From the NCBI RefSeq assembly GCF_900107155.1, contig NZ_FNOX01000012.1, forward strand, positions 41,735 to 105,734: 64,000 nt of DNA. Direction: 5' to 3'. Position numbers and translations under genes: made by a program. The stretch's first letter is position 1. Every line of letters starts with the position of its first letter. The stretch is from Pseudomonas salomonii (lineage in GTDB: Bacteria; Pseudomonadota; Gammaproteobacteria; Pseudomonadales; Pseudomonadaceae). The notes below the pieces were generated by a model. It had not been told where the DNA came from. It made no database searches and was given only the letters and a program-made list of their open reading frames with translations. Shown here one piece after another: positions 25,990-34,025 of the stretch.

Positions 25990-27297
25990 ATGACTAAGCG
26001 CTGTCTGATCACCAACCCCGTCTCCAATGCAAATCTGTTAGTGGGGTACCTGAAGGAGCAGGGTGTTGACTGCTACGCCGTCATGGAGATGGATAAAGTC
26101 AGCAAAATGCCGACTTTGAGCGAGAAAAAGAAAGGCGAATTCAATGCCGAACTCTATCAAGGGATTTTTATCTCTGCCGAACAGGTACCGGGGCCTGATG
26201 AACTGCCTTTCGACATCATCCTCGCCGGCAGCGAGAACGGTGTATTCATCGCCGATATCTTGAGCGAGCGTCATGGCTTACCTGGCAATGACCCCGCTTA
26301 CTCTCGGTTACGTCGCCATAAAGATGCGATGCAGCGCGCGCTGGCAGAGGCGGGTCTGGCGTGTATATCGACACACGTGCTGGAAGGGAAGGCAGCTGCG
26401 CAGTCGGTTCTGGAACACTGGGATGCGTACCCCTGTGTGCTCAAACCGCAGTCGTCGGCAGGCGGTGAAGGCGTGGTTTTTTGCAGAAACCGCGCTGAGT
26501 TGCAGAGCGCGATTCTTGCCGCGGATTGGGGCGGCTTTTCTTCAACATGGTCGGACAATGATTGTTTTGTGCTGCAACCCTTTGTCACCGGCAAAGAGTA
26601 CGTTGTCGATATGGTCGCGCAGCAGGGCACCTATGTTGTTGCGTCCGTCTGTCGCTATATCCGCTGTGATGAACTGGGTATTGAAGGCTGCCCGTTCGTG
26701 AAGAAATTCACCTTCCTGCTGGACCCGAGCTCCGACGCGGTGCGGGCCTTGGTCGACTATGCCAAACACGCGGCTTCAGCCATGGGGATTGAAAACGGAG
26801 CAATCCATATGGAGTTGCTGGACAGCCCCAATGGCCCTGTGATGATCGAAGTGGGCGCGCGATTGCACGGCACCATCACCCCGGTGCTGTTCGCGCACTG
26901 TTACGCCCCTCACTTACTGGAACAACTGTACTTTTCCAGTTTCGCGCCGGCCGCTGAGCTGTCTGATGCGCGGCTGATCAAGCCTGGCATTATCAGTGAC
27001 GTTATCAGCACCTCACCCGGTGTTTTCGGGGGGACGCCTGAGGGTTTGCCGGCAGCGGTCAGCCAGCTCAGCAGCCTGATAGGGGTTCAATTGAATGTCG
27101 AAGAAGGGCAGCCCTTCAAGAAAACCAGTGACCTGTTTTCGTCTTCGATGAATGCAGCTTTTTCCCATGCTGACGATGCTGCTCTGTGGGCAGACGTGCA
27201 GGTGTTTGAGCAATTGACCGCGTCAGCGCTGAACGGGGCGCAGTTGAGTCCCGAGAACTGGCGGTTTCTTAAGGATGAGTACCTCGCCTATTTTTAA
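25990..27297 (+). CDS. ATP-grasp ligase (carboxylate-amine/thiol ligase)
   Basis: This 435-residue protein has an N-terminal Rossmann-like part and an ATP-grasp domain (about 110-310). Features are the lysine in CVLKPQSSAGGEGV, hinge QPFVTGKEYVVDMV and the Mg-binding stretch MELLDSPNGPVMIEVGARLHG. It resembles L-amino-acid ligases of the BacD/carbamoyl-phosphate-synthetase-like type. It would join a carboxyl group, activated as acyl phosphate, to an amine, probably attaching an amino acid. The ATG lies four bases after the NAT stop. Confidence 0.87.
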   Translation: MTKRCLITNPVSNANLLVGYLKEQGVDCYAVMEMDKVSKMPTLSEKKKGEFNAELYQGIFISAEQVPGPDELPFDIILAGSENGVFIADILSERHGLPGNDPAYSRLRRHKDAMQRALAEAGLACISTHVLEGKAAAQSVLEHWDAYPCVLKPQSSAGGEGVVFCRNRAELQSAILAADWGGFSSTWSDNDCFVLQPFVTGKEYVVDMVAQQGTYVVASVCRYIRCDELGIEGCPFVKKFTFLLDPSSDAVRALVDYAKHAASAMGIENGAIHMELLDSPNGPVMIEVGARLHGTITPVLFAHCYAPHLLEQLYFSSFAPAAELSDARLIKPGIISDVISTSPGVFGGTPEGLPAAVSQLSSLIGVQLNVEEGQPFKKTSDLFSSSMNAAFSHADDAALWADVQVFEQLTASALNGAQLSPENWRFLKDEYLAYF

Positions 27298-27325
27298 GCC
27301 AGGTTCTGCAGGGAAGGCGGCTTGC

Positions 27326-28543
27326 ATGCTAAATCACTCTTTTTTTGATGCGCAGTCTTTTGACCGTATGGTTGAGCACTATCGTGAGGCGGGTTACTCG
27401 GGTTACCCACGGGCGCTGAGCTATGAACAGTTTGACCGTCTGTACCCTGTATCTTCAAAGACCACACTTCAGGGTGTGGTGGAGAAGCTGCGTGATGAGG
27501 GCCGTTTGCGTCATTGTTATTTGGTCAGTTCGTCGGGTACAACCGCCTCTCCGCTGGTTGTGGCCAATGATTTTTGGCCCAGTGTCTCGCGAGACGCCTA
27601 CGCAGTGGAGCTGCGTCGCTTTTTAGGGCAGCGGGTGTTTTCCAGTCAGGACGTCGTGGCCAACTTACTGGTGCCTGGCGGATTTGGCTGCTTGTACGAG
27701 GGGCTTTCGCGATTATTGGAGCCGATTGGCTGCACCGTTTTGCCTGTCGGGCGTCTGGACGCGCAGGACTGCCCCGAGGGGTGCCTGGATATCTGCCGCG
27801 AAGTGGGAGTCAGCGCCTTGCTGGCGACACCGGGCGGTATTATTCAGGCCGCTCACATGGCGTTGAAAGCCAATGTAGTGCTGGATATCAGAAAAGTGAT
27901 TTATATCGGCGAAGCGTTCTCCGGCGCTAAGCAAGATTACATAAGAACGGTTTGGCCGAAGGCCGAGTTTTATGGCCTTTATGGGAATACCGAGATGGGC
28001 CTGGTGGGCGTTTCAACCCCTGCACACCCGCCGGGTCATTATGATTTCCTGAGCAAATGGGTACTGGCCGAGGTCGACGCCCAGGGCAAGTTGTATCTCA
28101 GTGATTTGAAGGCGCCTATTGTTCCGGTTATCCGTTATGACACGGGGGACATCGCTACGCTGCTGCCCACCTCGCAACAGCGGGTCGGCACCTTGATCCT
28201 GCAGGGGCGCAGTGATACGAGCTTTAATTTTTGCGGCAATTTACTCAGCCTCTCGACTGTCTGCCAGACCCTATGGCGCCGGTGTGGCCAGTCATTTGCC
28301 TTGCAGTTGACCCTGTCCACAGGGGATGCAGGCACAGACCACTTGAGCGTCAATTGCGATTTGACGTCGTTCGCTGATCCTGACGCGGCTTGTCGGGCTA
28401 TCGAACTCGCCCTGATGAGCATCGCTGGCTTGGAGGAGGCGCTGCGACGCGGTGTCGCTACGCTCGGTATAGAGCGTGACGTTGAATTTTGGCGAAGTGC
28501 CCGTGAAAAAGAGCCGGTGTTGCGGGATGTGCGTCAGCGGTAA
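27326..28543 (+). CDS. PaaK-like adenylate-forming enzyme, copy 2
   Basis: This protein of about 405 residues is related to the enzyme at 20511-21752. It shares the same order of motifs: A3 VSSSGTTASP (67-76), an NLLVPGGFGCLYEG segment matching NLLTAGGLGNSYEG in copy 1, A5 YGNTEMGL and A7 RYDTGDIA. Both end RDVRQR/RDERQR. The two genes thus look like an ancient duplication with separate substrates. The C-terminal half differs more than the N-terminal half. The start at 27326 has GGGAAGG upstream; an ATG at 27275 inside the ATP-grasp gene is possible. It is the last gene of the operon. Confidence 0.83.
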   Translation: MLNHSFFDAQSFDRMVEHYREAGYSGYPRALSYEQFDRLYPVSSKTTLQGVVEKLRDEGRLRHCYLVSSSGTTASPLVVANDFWPSVSRDAYAVELRRFLGQRVFSSQDVVANLLVPGGFGCLYEGLSRLLEPIGCTVLPVGRLDAQDCPEGCLDICREVGVSALLATPGGIIQAAHMALKANVVLDIRKVIYIGEAFSGAKQDYIRTVWPKAEFYGLYGNTEMGLVGVSTPAHPPGHYDFLSKWVLAEVDAQGKLYLSDLKAPIVPVIRYDTGDIATLLPTSQQRVGTLILQGRSDTSFNFCGNLLSLSTVCQTLWRRCGQSFALQLTLSTGDAGTDHLSVNCDLTSFADPDAACRAIELALMSIAGLEEALRRGVATLGIERDVEFWRSAREKEPVLRDVRQR

Positions 28544-28694
28544 GTGTCGGTTGTGGCAGGCTTATACAATCCGGCCTCTAACACCTGGACCCGCTGGCGC
28601 AAAGCGTCTTGCCGGCGCCGGGGCACCCGTTAAGGACGAATACCTGCACTGTGGCGAGCAGGACAATCCTGATCACCACATGAACGGAGTGTGC

Positions 28695-29975
28695 TCAGGC
28701 ACGTGTGCGAAAGCCCTTGGCATCGGCCGGTAAAGCCGGTTTGGCCTCACGCTGCTCCCACTTGGCAATCACCATCGGCGCCAACGCATTGCCCAACACA
28801 TTCAGCGCGGTGGTCGGCATCTCCATCAAGCGATAAACCCCCGCGATAATCGCCACGCCTTCCAGCGGCAAGCCGGCACTGCCCAAGGTGGCGGAGAGAA
28901 TCACAAACATAAACCCCGGCACACCGGCCGCACCTTTGGAGGTGAGCACCATGGTCACCACCAGCAAGGCCTGATCGCCCAGGCTCAGGTCGATGCCATA
29001 CAACTGCGCCACAAACAACGTGCCGATGCCGAGGAACAGCGAGGCGCCGTCGAGGTTGAACGAGTAACCCACCGGCACCACAAAGCTCACCAGCGACGGC
29101 GGCACGCCATAGGTTTCGAGCTTTTTCATCAATTGTGGCATCACCGCCGCGGAGCTGGCGGTGGAGAAGGCCAATACCAGTTCATCCTTGATATGCCGCA
29201 TCAAGGCAAACAGGTTGATCCCGCACAAACGCGCAACCAGGTTGAGCACCACCAGCACGAAAAACACGATGGACACATAGCTGACCATGATCAGTTTGGC
29301 CAATGGCAGCAGCGCGCTGAAACCGAAGTTGGCCACGGTGACGGCGATCATGCCGAACACGCCGATGGGCGCGTAGGCCATGATCATCGAGGTCAGTTTG
29401 AACATGCCATCCGAGACCCCGCGCATCAGCGCGATCACCGGGTCTTTGCGTTCGGCGGGCAAGCGCGACACAGCAAGGCCGAACATCACCGCAAAAAACA
29501 GCACCGACAACAGGCTGCCCTGGGCCATGGCGCTGATCACGTTGTCGGGGATGATGCCGACAATGATCTGCCCCAGGCTGTGGCCGCTGCCACCGCTGGC
29601 AGGCAGGGTGACAGTCGCCGCATGCAGGCTGGCCAGCTCAGTGCCGGCGCCGGGTTTGAGCAGGTTGCCCAACACCAGCCCGACAATGATCGCCAGGGTG
29701 GTGATGCAGAAAAAATAACTCAGGGTTTTGACCCCGATACGGCCCAGGGCCTTGCCGTCACCGTGCCCGGCAATGCCCACCACCATGCAAGAGAACACGA
29801 TAGGCACGACGATCATCTTCATCAGCTTGATAAAAATATCGCCCGCCGGTTGCAGGATATTCTCTACCAGCCACGGCCGGGATTCGGGAAAACGGTGCAA
29901 CAGGGCACCAATGGCGATGCCGGCGAGCAAGCCGATCATGATTTGCCAGACCAGCGCGATGCGGGGCGTGTGCAT
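28695..29975 (-). CDS. Dicarboxylate/amino acid:cation symporter (DAACS family)
   Basis: This 426-residue secondary transporter is of the GltP/DctA type. It has eight or more membrane helices and the re-entrant-loop serine-rich motif AFSTASSAAVMPQL. TM7 contains SFNLDGASLF (the NMDGT-equivalent), and HP2/TM8 contain SKGAAGVPG and MPTTALNVLGNAL. It imports acidic amino acids or C4-dicarboxylates with cations. The gene lies downstream of an aminotransferase and an RraA-like aldolase on the same strand, so the substrate may be the compound those enzymes break down. A terminator-like hairpin separates it from the aminotransferase. Confidence 0.92.
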   Translation of the reverse strand: MHTPRIALVWQIMIGLLAGIAIGALLHRFPESRPWLVENILQPAGDIFIKLMKMIVVPIVFSCMVVGIAGHGDGKALGRIGVKTLSYFFCITTLAIIVGLVLGNLLKPGAGTELASLHAATVTLPASGGSGHSLGQIIVGIIPDNVISAMAQGSLLSVLFFAVMFGLAVSRLPAERKDPVIALMRGVSDGMFKLTSMIMAYAPIGVFGMIAVTVANFGFSALLPLAKLIMVSYVSIVFFVLVVLNLVARLCGINLFALMRHIKDELVLAFSTASSAAVMPQLMKKLETYGVPPSLVSFVVPVGYSFNLDGASLFLGIGTLFVAQLYGIDLSLGDQALLVVTMVLTSKGAAGVPGFMFVILSATLGSAGLPLEGVAIIAGVYRLMEMPTTALNVLGNALAPMVIAKWEQREAKPALPADAKGFRTRA

Positions 29976-30033
29976 GGGAATGCCTCATTTGCGATCAATG
30001 ATTTTTAAGTTGTTGTTCTAGGCAGTCAAAACA

Positions 30034-30052
30034 GCGGCCATCCCTTGGCCGC
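30034..30052 (-). terminator. Terminator-like hairpin after the aminotransferase gene
   Basis: gcggcca and tggccgc form a 7-bp stem. Read on the minus strand it is followed by ctgttttgac, a short T-run. It lies 18 bases past the aminotransferase stop and upstream of the symporter start. Confidence 0.5.
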
Positions 30053-30069
30053 CGGGTGTTGCGCCGGGT

Positions 30070-31278
30070 TCAGCGCAGGTCGTGGCACGCGTCCCGGAGG
30101 CGACGGCAACCTTCTTCGATAACGTCTGGCGCGCTTGCGAAGGACAGGCGCACATAGGGCGACATGCCGTACGCCGCGCCGCTGACCGTGGCCAGGCCGT
30201 AATCGCGTAGCAAGTACTCCACCAGCTGCGTGTCGCTCTCCAGGGTTTCCCCTTGTGGCGTGAGCTTGCCCATCAGCCCGCTGACATTGGCGAACACATA
30301 GAACGCGCCGTCCGGTGGGGTCACGCTCACGCCGGGAATGCCCGCCAAGCGGTCCAACATCAGTGCACGGCGGCGCACGTATTCCTCGCGCATGGCAGTG
30401 ATGGGTGCCTGCTCACCGGCAAAGGCCGCCACCGCAGCGGCCTGGCTCAACGAGCTGGGGCAGGTGGTGGTTTGCGACAGCAACTTGGCAATAGCGGCGA
30501 TCAACCACGCCGGCCCTGCGCCAAAACCCAAGCGCCAGCCGGTCATCGCGTAGCCCTTGGAAGCGCCGTTGATGATCAGGGTGCGCGGTTTCAGGTCCGG
30601 CGCCAGGCGCGTCAGCGGCACGTGGCGGGCATTGCCATATACAAAGTGCTCGTAGATCTCATCGGCCATCACCAGCACGTGGGGATGTGCACGCAATACC
30701 AAGGCCAGGGCCAGCAGTTCGGCTTCGCTGTACACCGCGCCGCTGGGGTTGTTGGGGCTGTTGAGAATCACCCATTTGGTGCGCGGGGTGATCGCCTGTT
30801 CCAGCGCCTCGGGCGACAATTTGAAGCCCTGGTGTTCATCGCCGGGGATGATCACCGGTGTGGCGTCATTGAGCCGTGCCATGTCCGGGTAGGACACCCA
30901 GTACGGCGTATGCACGATGACCTCATCGCCGCGGTTAAGCGTGGCGGCCAGCGCGTGATAAATGATGTGCTTGCCGCCGCAGCCGGCGACCACTTCGTCC
31001 AGGCCGTAGACCAGATCATTGTCGCGGGAGAGCTTCAGGCAAATGGCCTGGCGCAGCGCGAGGGTGCCGGTGGTAGCAGTGTAATGGGTGTCGCCGCTCT
31101 CCATCGCCAGGCGGGCGGCGTGGAGAATATGCGCCGGGGTGTCGAAGTCCGGCTCGCCCACGGTGAAATTGACGATATCGCGGCCCTGGGCGCGCAGTTC
31201 AGTTACCAGGGCATTGGCGGCCACACTCGGCGACGGCGCGATGCCGAGCACACGCTCGGAAAGAAAGGCTGTGCTCAT
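30070..31278 (-). CDS. Pyridoxal phosphate-dependent aminotransferase (AspB-like, class I)
   Basis: This 402-residue fold-type I aminotransferase has the substrate arginine region FTVGEPDFDTP near the N terminus and the PLP contacts NSPNNPSGAVYS and DEIYEHFVYG. The Schiff-base lysine is in INGASKGYAMTGWRLGF, and the C-terminal YVRLSFA arginine is present. It would move an amino group to a 2-oxo acid. The ATG at 31278 has GGAG upstream and lies three bases after the RraA-like stop. The aldolase neighbour suggests a pathway in which a hydroxy-amino acid is transaminated and then cleaved by retro-aldol reaction. Confidence 0.92.
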   Translation of the reverse strand: MSTAFLSERVLGIAPSPSVAANALVTELRAQGRDIVNFTVGEPDFDTPAHILHAARLAMESGDTHYTATTGTLALRQAICLKLSRDNDLVYGLDEVVAGCGGKHIIYHALAATLNRGDEVIVHTPYWVSYPDMARLNDATPVIIPGDEHQGFKLSPEALEQAITPRTKWVILNSPNNPSGAVYSEAELLALALVLRAHPHVLVMADEIYEHFVYGNARHVPLTRLAPDLKPRTLIINGASKGYAMTGWRLGFGAGPAWLIAAIAKLLSQTTTCPSSLSQAAAVAAFAGEQAPITAMREEYVRRRALMLDRLAGIPGVSVTPPDGAFYVFANVSGLMGKLTPQGETLESDTQLVEYLLRDYGLATVSGAAYGMSPYVRLSFASAPDVIEEGCRRLRDACHDLR

Positions 31279-31280
31279 GT

Positions 31281-31946
31281 TCACTCCGCCAAGCCGGCGT
31301 TTACCAGCACTTTGTCTATCCAGCCTTGGCGCACCGCGCCCGTGGCGATTTCGGCCTTCACCGCTTCTTCGTGCTCGGCATGTTGCCCGGCACGGCGCAG
31401 CACTTGAGCCGCGTCAGCCTGGGAAAAAGCCACCAGCCCGTCTTCATCACCCACCAGCAAGTCGCCGGGGTTGATCAGCATGCCGCCGATGGACACCGGC
31501 ACATTCACCTCGCCAGGCCCGGTTTTGTAAGGCCCGGTGTGTACGACGGCGCGAGCGTAGCAGGGCGTGTCCTCAAAGCTTGCGACATCACGAATCGCGC
31601 CGTCGATCACAAATCCCACGCAGCCGCGTTGCTGGGCGTAGAGCTTGACCAACTCGCCGATCACCGCGTTATTGATGTCGCCCTGGCCGTCCACCACCAG
31701 CACATGGCCGGGCTGCATCATGCTCATGGCCTTGTAGATCAGCAGGTTGTCGCCGGGCCGGGTTTTGACCGTGATCGCCGTGCCTACCAGCTTGCCGCTG
31801 CGGTTATAACGCGTCAGCCCACGGGCGCCGATATGGCGGCCGAGGTTGTCGCTGATATGCGGGGTGACCACATGGGCAAAGGCTTCGACCAGCTCGGCCG
31901 GAGCCATCGGGGCGTTGGGAAGGATGCGTGAACCGGGCAAGGACAT
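31281..31946 (-). CDS. RraA-family aldolase (HMG/CHA aldolase-like)
   Basis: This 221-residue protein is of the RraA/4-hydroxy-4-methyl-2-oxoglutarate aldolase fold. The metal/substrate region VVDGQGDINNAVIGEL and the D-x20-R-D pattern (Asp in the first segment, then VIDGAIRD) indicate an aldolase rather than the RNase E inhibitor RraA. Such enzymes cleave 4-hydroxy-2-oxo acids to pyruvate plus a second oxo acid. It is the first gene of a three-gene operon (aldolase, aminotransferase, symporter) and is divergent from a LysR gene. Confidence 0.88.
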   Translation of the reverse strand: MSLPGSRILPNAPMAPAELVEAFAHVVTPHISDNLGRHIGARGLTRYNRSGKLVGTAITVKTRPGDNLLIYKAMSMMQPGHVLVVDGQGDINNAVIGELVKLYAQQRGCVGFVIDGAIRDVASFEDTPCYARAVVHTGPYKTGPGEVNVPVSIGGMLINPGDLLVGDEDGLVAFSQADAAQVLRRAGQHAEHEEAVKAEIATGAVRQGWIDKVLVNAGLAE

Positions 31947-32068
31947 GGCAAATCTCCAGAGTCGTCAGATAGCGAAGGGCTATGGCCGGATCTTAGGAGT
32001 GATAAACCGACAGTTTTAGCGATATTTTATGATGTGATAGCATCGATTTTTCTAATGAGTTGGTTGCC

Positions 32069-32965
32069 GTGATCACCTTCAAGCAAATCGACGCGCTGTA
32101 CTGGATCGCTGAACTGGGCAGTTTTGAAGCGGCGGCCAACAAGTTGAACATGTCACAGTCGGCCATCTCCAAGCGCATCCAGGAGCTGGAAGACACCTTT
32201 GATGTAGAGATGTTCGACCGCAGCAAACGCAACGCGCGGCTGACCGAAAAGGGCGGCGAGCTACTCGACTATGCCCGCGACCTGCTCAAAGGCCGCGACC
32301 AGTTGCTCGAACGGGTCAGCGCCCGTGAAGTGCTGGTGCGCAGGTTTCGCCTGGGCGTCACCGAGTTGACCGCGCTGACGTGGTTACCGGCACTCGTCGA
32401 AACCTTGCGCCAGGCTTACCCCAAGGTGCAGATCGAGCCTTCGGTGGAACTCAGCAGCGAGCTGTTCCGCAAGCTCGAAAGCGACCAGCTGGATCTGGTG
32501 ATCGTGCCTGACGTGTTCAGCGACCCACGCTTTCACAGCACCGCGCTGCAAAGCGTGGAAAATGCCTGGATCTGCGCACCCAGCCTGATCCCCGACGCCG
32601 ACCCGGTGGGCCTCGAGACCTTGGCCAACTACACCGTGCTTACCCAGGGCGCGCAGTCGGGCACCGGGTTGATCTACGAGCGTTGGCTGGCCGCGCACAA
32701 CGTGCAGATGCCGCGCACGCTGTCGAGCCACAACTTGTTGGTGCAGGTGGGGTTGGCATTGTCGGGGATTGGCGTAAGTTACCTGCCCAGGGCGTGCTTG
32801 TCGCACTTGATCGAGCAAGGCGCGCTACGGGCGCTGGTCACCGAGCCCGAATTGCCGCGCATCCAGTACGTGGCGTTGCACCGGGTGGACCGGCAGTTCG
32901 GCTTGAACCAGGACGTGGCGCAGATGGCGCAAGCGTGCTGCGATTTTTCGCGGTTACTGCTCTAG
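32069..32965 (+). CDS. LysR-family transcriptional regulator
   Basis: This protein of about 298 residues has HTH GSFEAAANKLNMSQSAISKRIQELEDTFD and an effector domain (about 90-290). It is divergent from the RraA/aminotransferase/symporter operon across about 120 AT-rich bases and is the likely regulator of that operon. The start is non-ATG. GTG at 32069 has GAG nine bases upstream; TTG at 32060 abuts it. The inducer is not predictable. Confidence 0.88.
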   Translation: MITFKQIDALYWIAELGSFEAAANKLNMSQSAISKRIQELEDTFDVEMFDRSKRNARLTEKGGELLDYARDLLKGRDQLLERVSAREVLVRRFRLGVTELTALTWLPALVETLRQAYPKVQIEPSVELSSELFRKLESDQLDLVIVPDVFSDPRFHSTALQSVENAWICAPSLIPDADPVGLETLANYTVLTQGAQSGTGLIYERWLAAHNVQMPRTLSSHNLLVQVGLALSGIGVSYLPRACLSHLIEQGALRALVTEPELPRIQYVALHRVDRQFGLNQDVAQMAQACCDFSRLLL

Positions 32966-33011
32966 CGTATCCATCGCCACAGAAGTCTATTGCTCTAGCG
33001 CCGAACTTGAT

Positions 33012-33140
33012 GATCGTTCCCACGCTGATCGTTCCCACGCTCTGCGTGGGAATGCATCCGGTGACGCTCCGCGTCACGCTTTAAAGTGCTGGACGCAGAG
33101 CGTCCGGGGCGGCATTCCCACGCGGAGCGTGGGAACGATC
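33012..33140. repeat. Nested-dyad intergenic repeat (REPIN-like), copy A
   Basis: The outer arms gatcgttcccacgct... and ...agcgtgggaacgatc are inverted copies about 29 bases long with one mismatch, each itself a hairpin. Between them lie two smaller hairpins, gtgacgctccgcgtcac and ggacgcagagcgtcc. The first 15 bases of the left arm occur twice in tandem (33012 and 33027). The same element occurs inverted at 63163-63296. Such repeats are common between genes in the P. fluorescens group. Confidence 0.9.
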
Positions 33141-33283
33141 AATGCCTGGGAGCGGGTCAGCGAGCGCGCGCGCCGCATGGGCGTTTTGGCACATTCGCCA
33201 GTTTTAACATAGGCTAATTGTGTATTGCTTGATCGTAGAAGGTTGCCGTAAGTTCGCCTGCCGTCATCAGGAGCAACATTGGC

Positions 33284-33928
33284 ATGAACCGCTTACCTTC
33301 TCAACATAAATCCCGGCAACGCAGTCATTGGGAGCTCCTGCAAATCAAGGTGGGTGTGGCCGCGAGCCTTGTTTCAGTCGTGGCCCTGTTGTGTGTGGCG
33401 GGTTGGACGGTCTGGGTGACTTACTACGTAAAGCAAGACTCGCAAATGAGTGCACTGCTGCTTAAAGAGATGCAGATCAAAACCGAGTTGAGCGCCCATG
33501 TGGGTGCGACCTTGAAGACTCAACTGATGCCTGCCGAGGACGGCGCCAGTCTGCTGGAAGTGGGTGTCACACTGTCCAACAGCGGTAATGACATTGCACG
33601 GCTGAATCTGGACCGGCGTGTTTTGTCGATCGTAAAGGTTCAGCGCTTTGACGCGGGTTTGCCGGTGTATGGGCCTGCCTGGGATGTGGCAGAGGCGCGG
33701 TATGACGGTATGAGCTCGACCTTGCTGGTATTTCCCTTTCTGGATATCGGGCCTTCCGAAACCTATGAGCTCAAGTACATCGTCAAGCTTGATGAGCCAG
33801 GCGTGTACCTGGTCCGCTTTCTTTCGCGGATGAAAGGCGATCATATAGAGCGGCACAAACTTAAAATGAATACACCCTCCATCATTGAATACTCAACCGG
33901 GGCAGATGCATTTGTCACCGTGCCCTGA
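33284..33928 (+). CDS. Membrane-anchored protein of unknown function
   Basis: This 214-residue protein has a basic N terminus (SQHKSRQRSHWELLQIK), one membrane segment (about 27-50) and a periplasmic beta-rich part. It contains phrases such as LEVGVTLSNSGNDIARLNLDRRVLSI and ETYELKYIVKL that resemble an immunoglobulin-like fold. No enzyme motif is seen. A strong AGGAG precedes the ATG. It stands alone between a repeat element and a LysR gene. Confidence 0.75.
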   Translation: MNRLPSQHKSRQRSHWELLQIKVGVAASLVSVVALLCVAGWTVWVTYYVKQDSQMSALLLKEMQIKTELSAHVGATLKTQLMPAEDGASLLEVGVTLSNSGNDIARLNLDRRVLSIVKVQRFDAGLPVYGPAWDVAEARYDGMSSTLLVFPFLDIGPSETYELKYIVKLDEPGVYLVRFLSRMKGDHIERHKLKMNTPSIIEYSTGADAFVTVP

Positions 33929-34025
33929 GGGCGAGTGATCTTTGGCGTTTCTCGCCCGGCACGCTGTATTAAAGGGCAAGAGACTGGTAAGTATGGCGTC
34001 GGATAGTGAGCCGATGTAATCAATC

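Noticed and set aside
12909..28543. Integrative element using tRNA-Asn as attachment site
   Set aside because: No integrase gene and no second copy of the tRNA 3' end were seen downstream, so the accessory block cannot be called an integrated element from this sequence.
17738..28543. Dialkylresorcinol, arylpolyene or mangotoxin cluster
   Set aside because: A ketosynthase pair and a NAS-like gene recall these systems, but the aromatase/cyclase, KAS-III, glycosyltransferase-like or N-oxygenase genes that define them are absent.
31281..31946. RNase E inhibitor RraA
   Set aside because: The Asp and Arg-Asp metal/substrate motif of the aldolase branch is present and the neighbours are metabolic.
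33012..33140. CRISPR array or rho-independent terminators at the repeat
   Set aside because: The repeats are nested inverted dyads without regular spacers, and the same unit recurs inverted at 63 kb, so an intergenic repeat element fits better.
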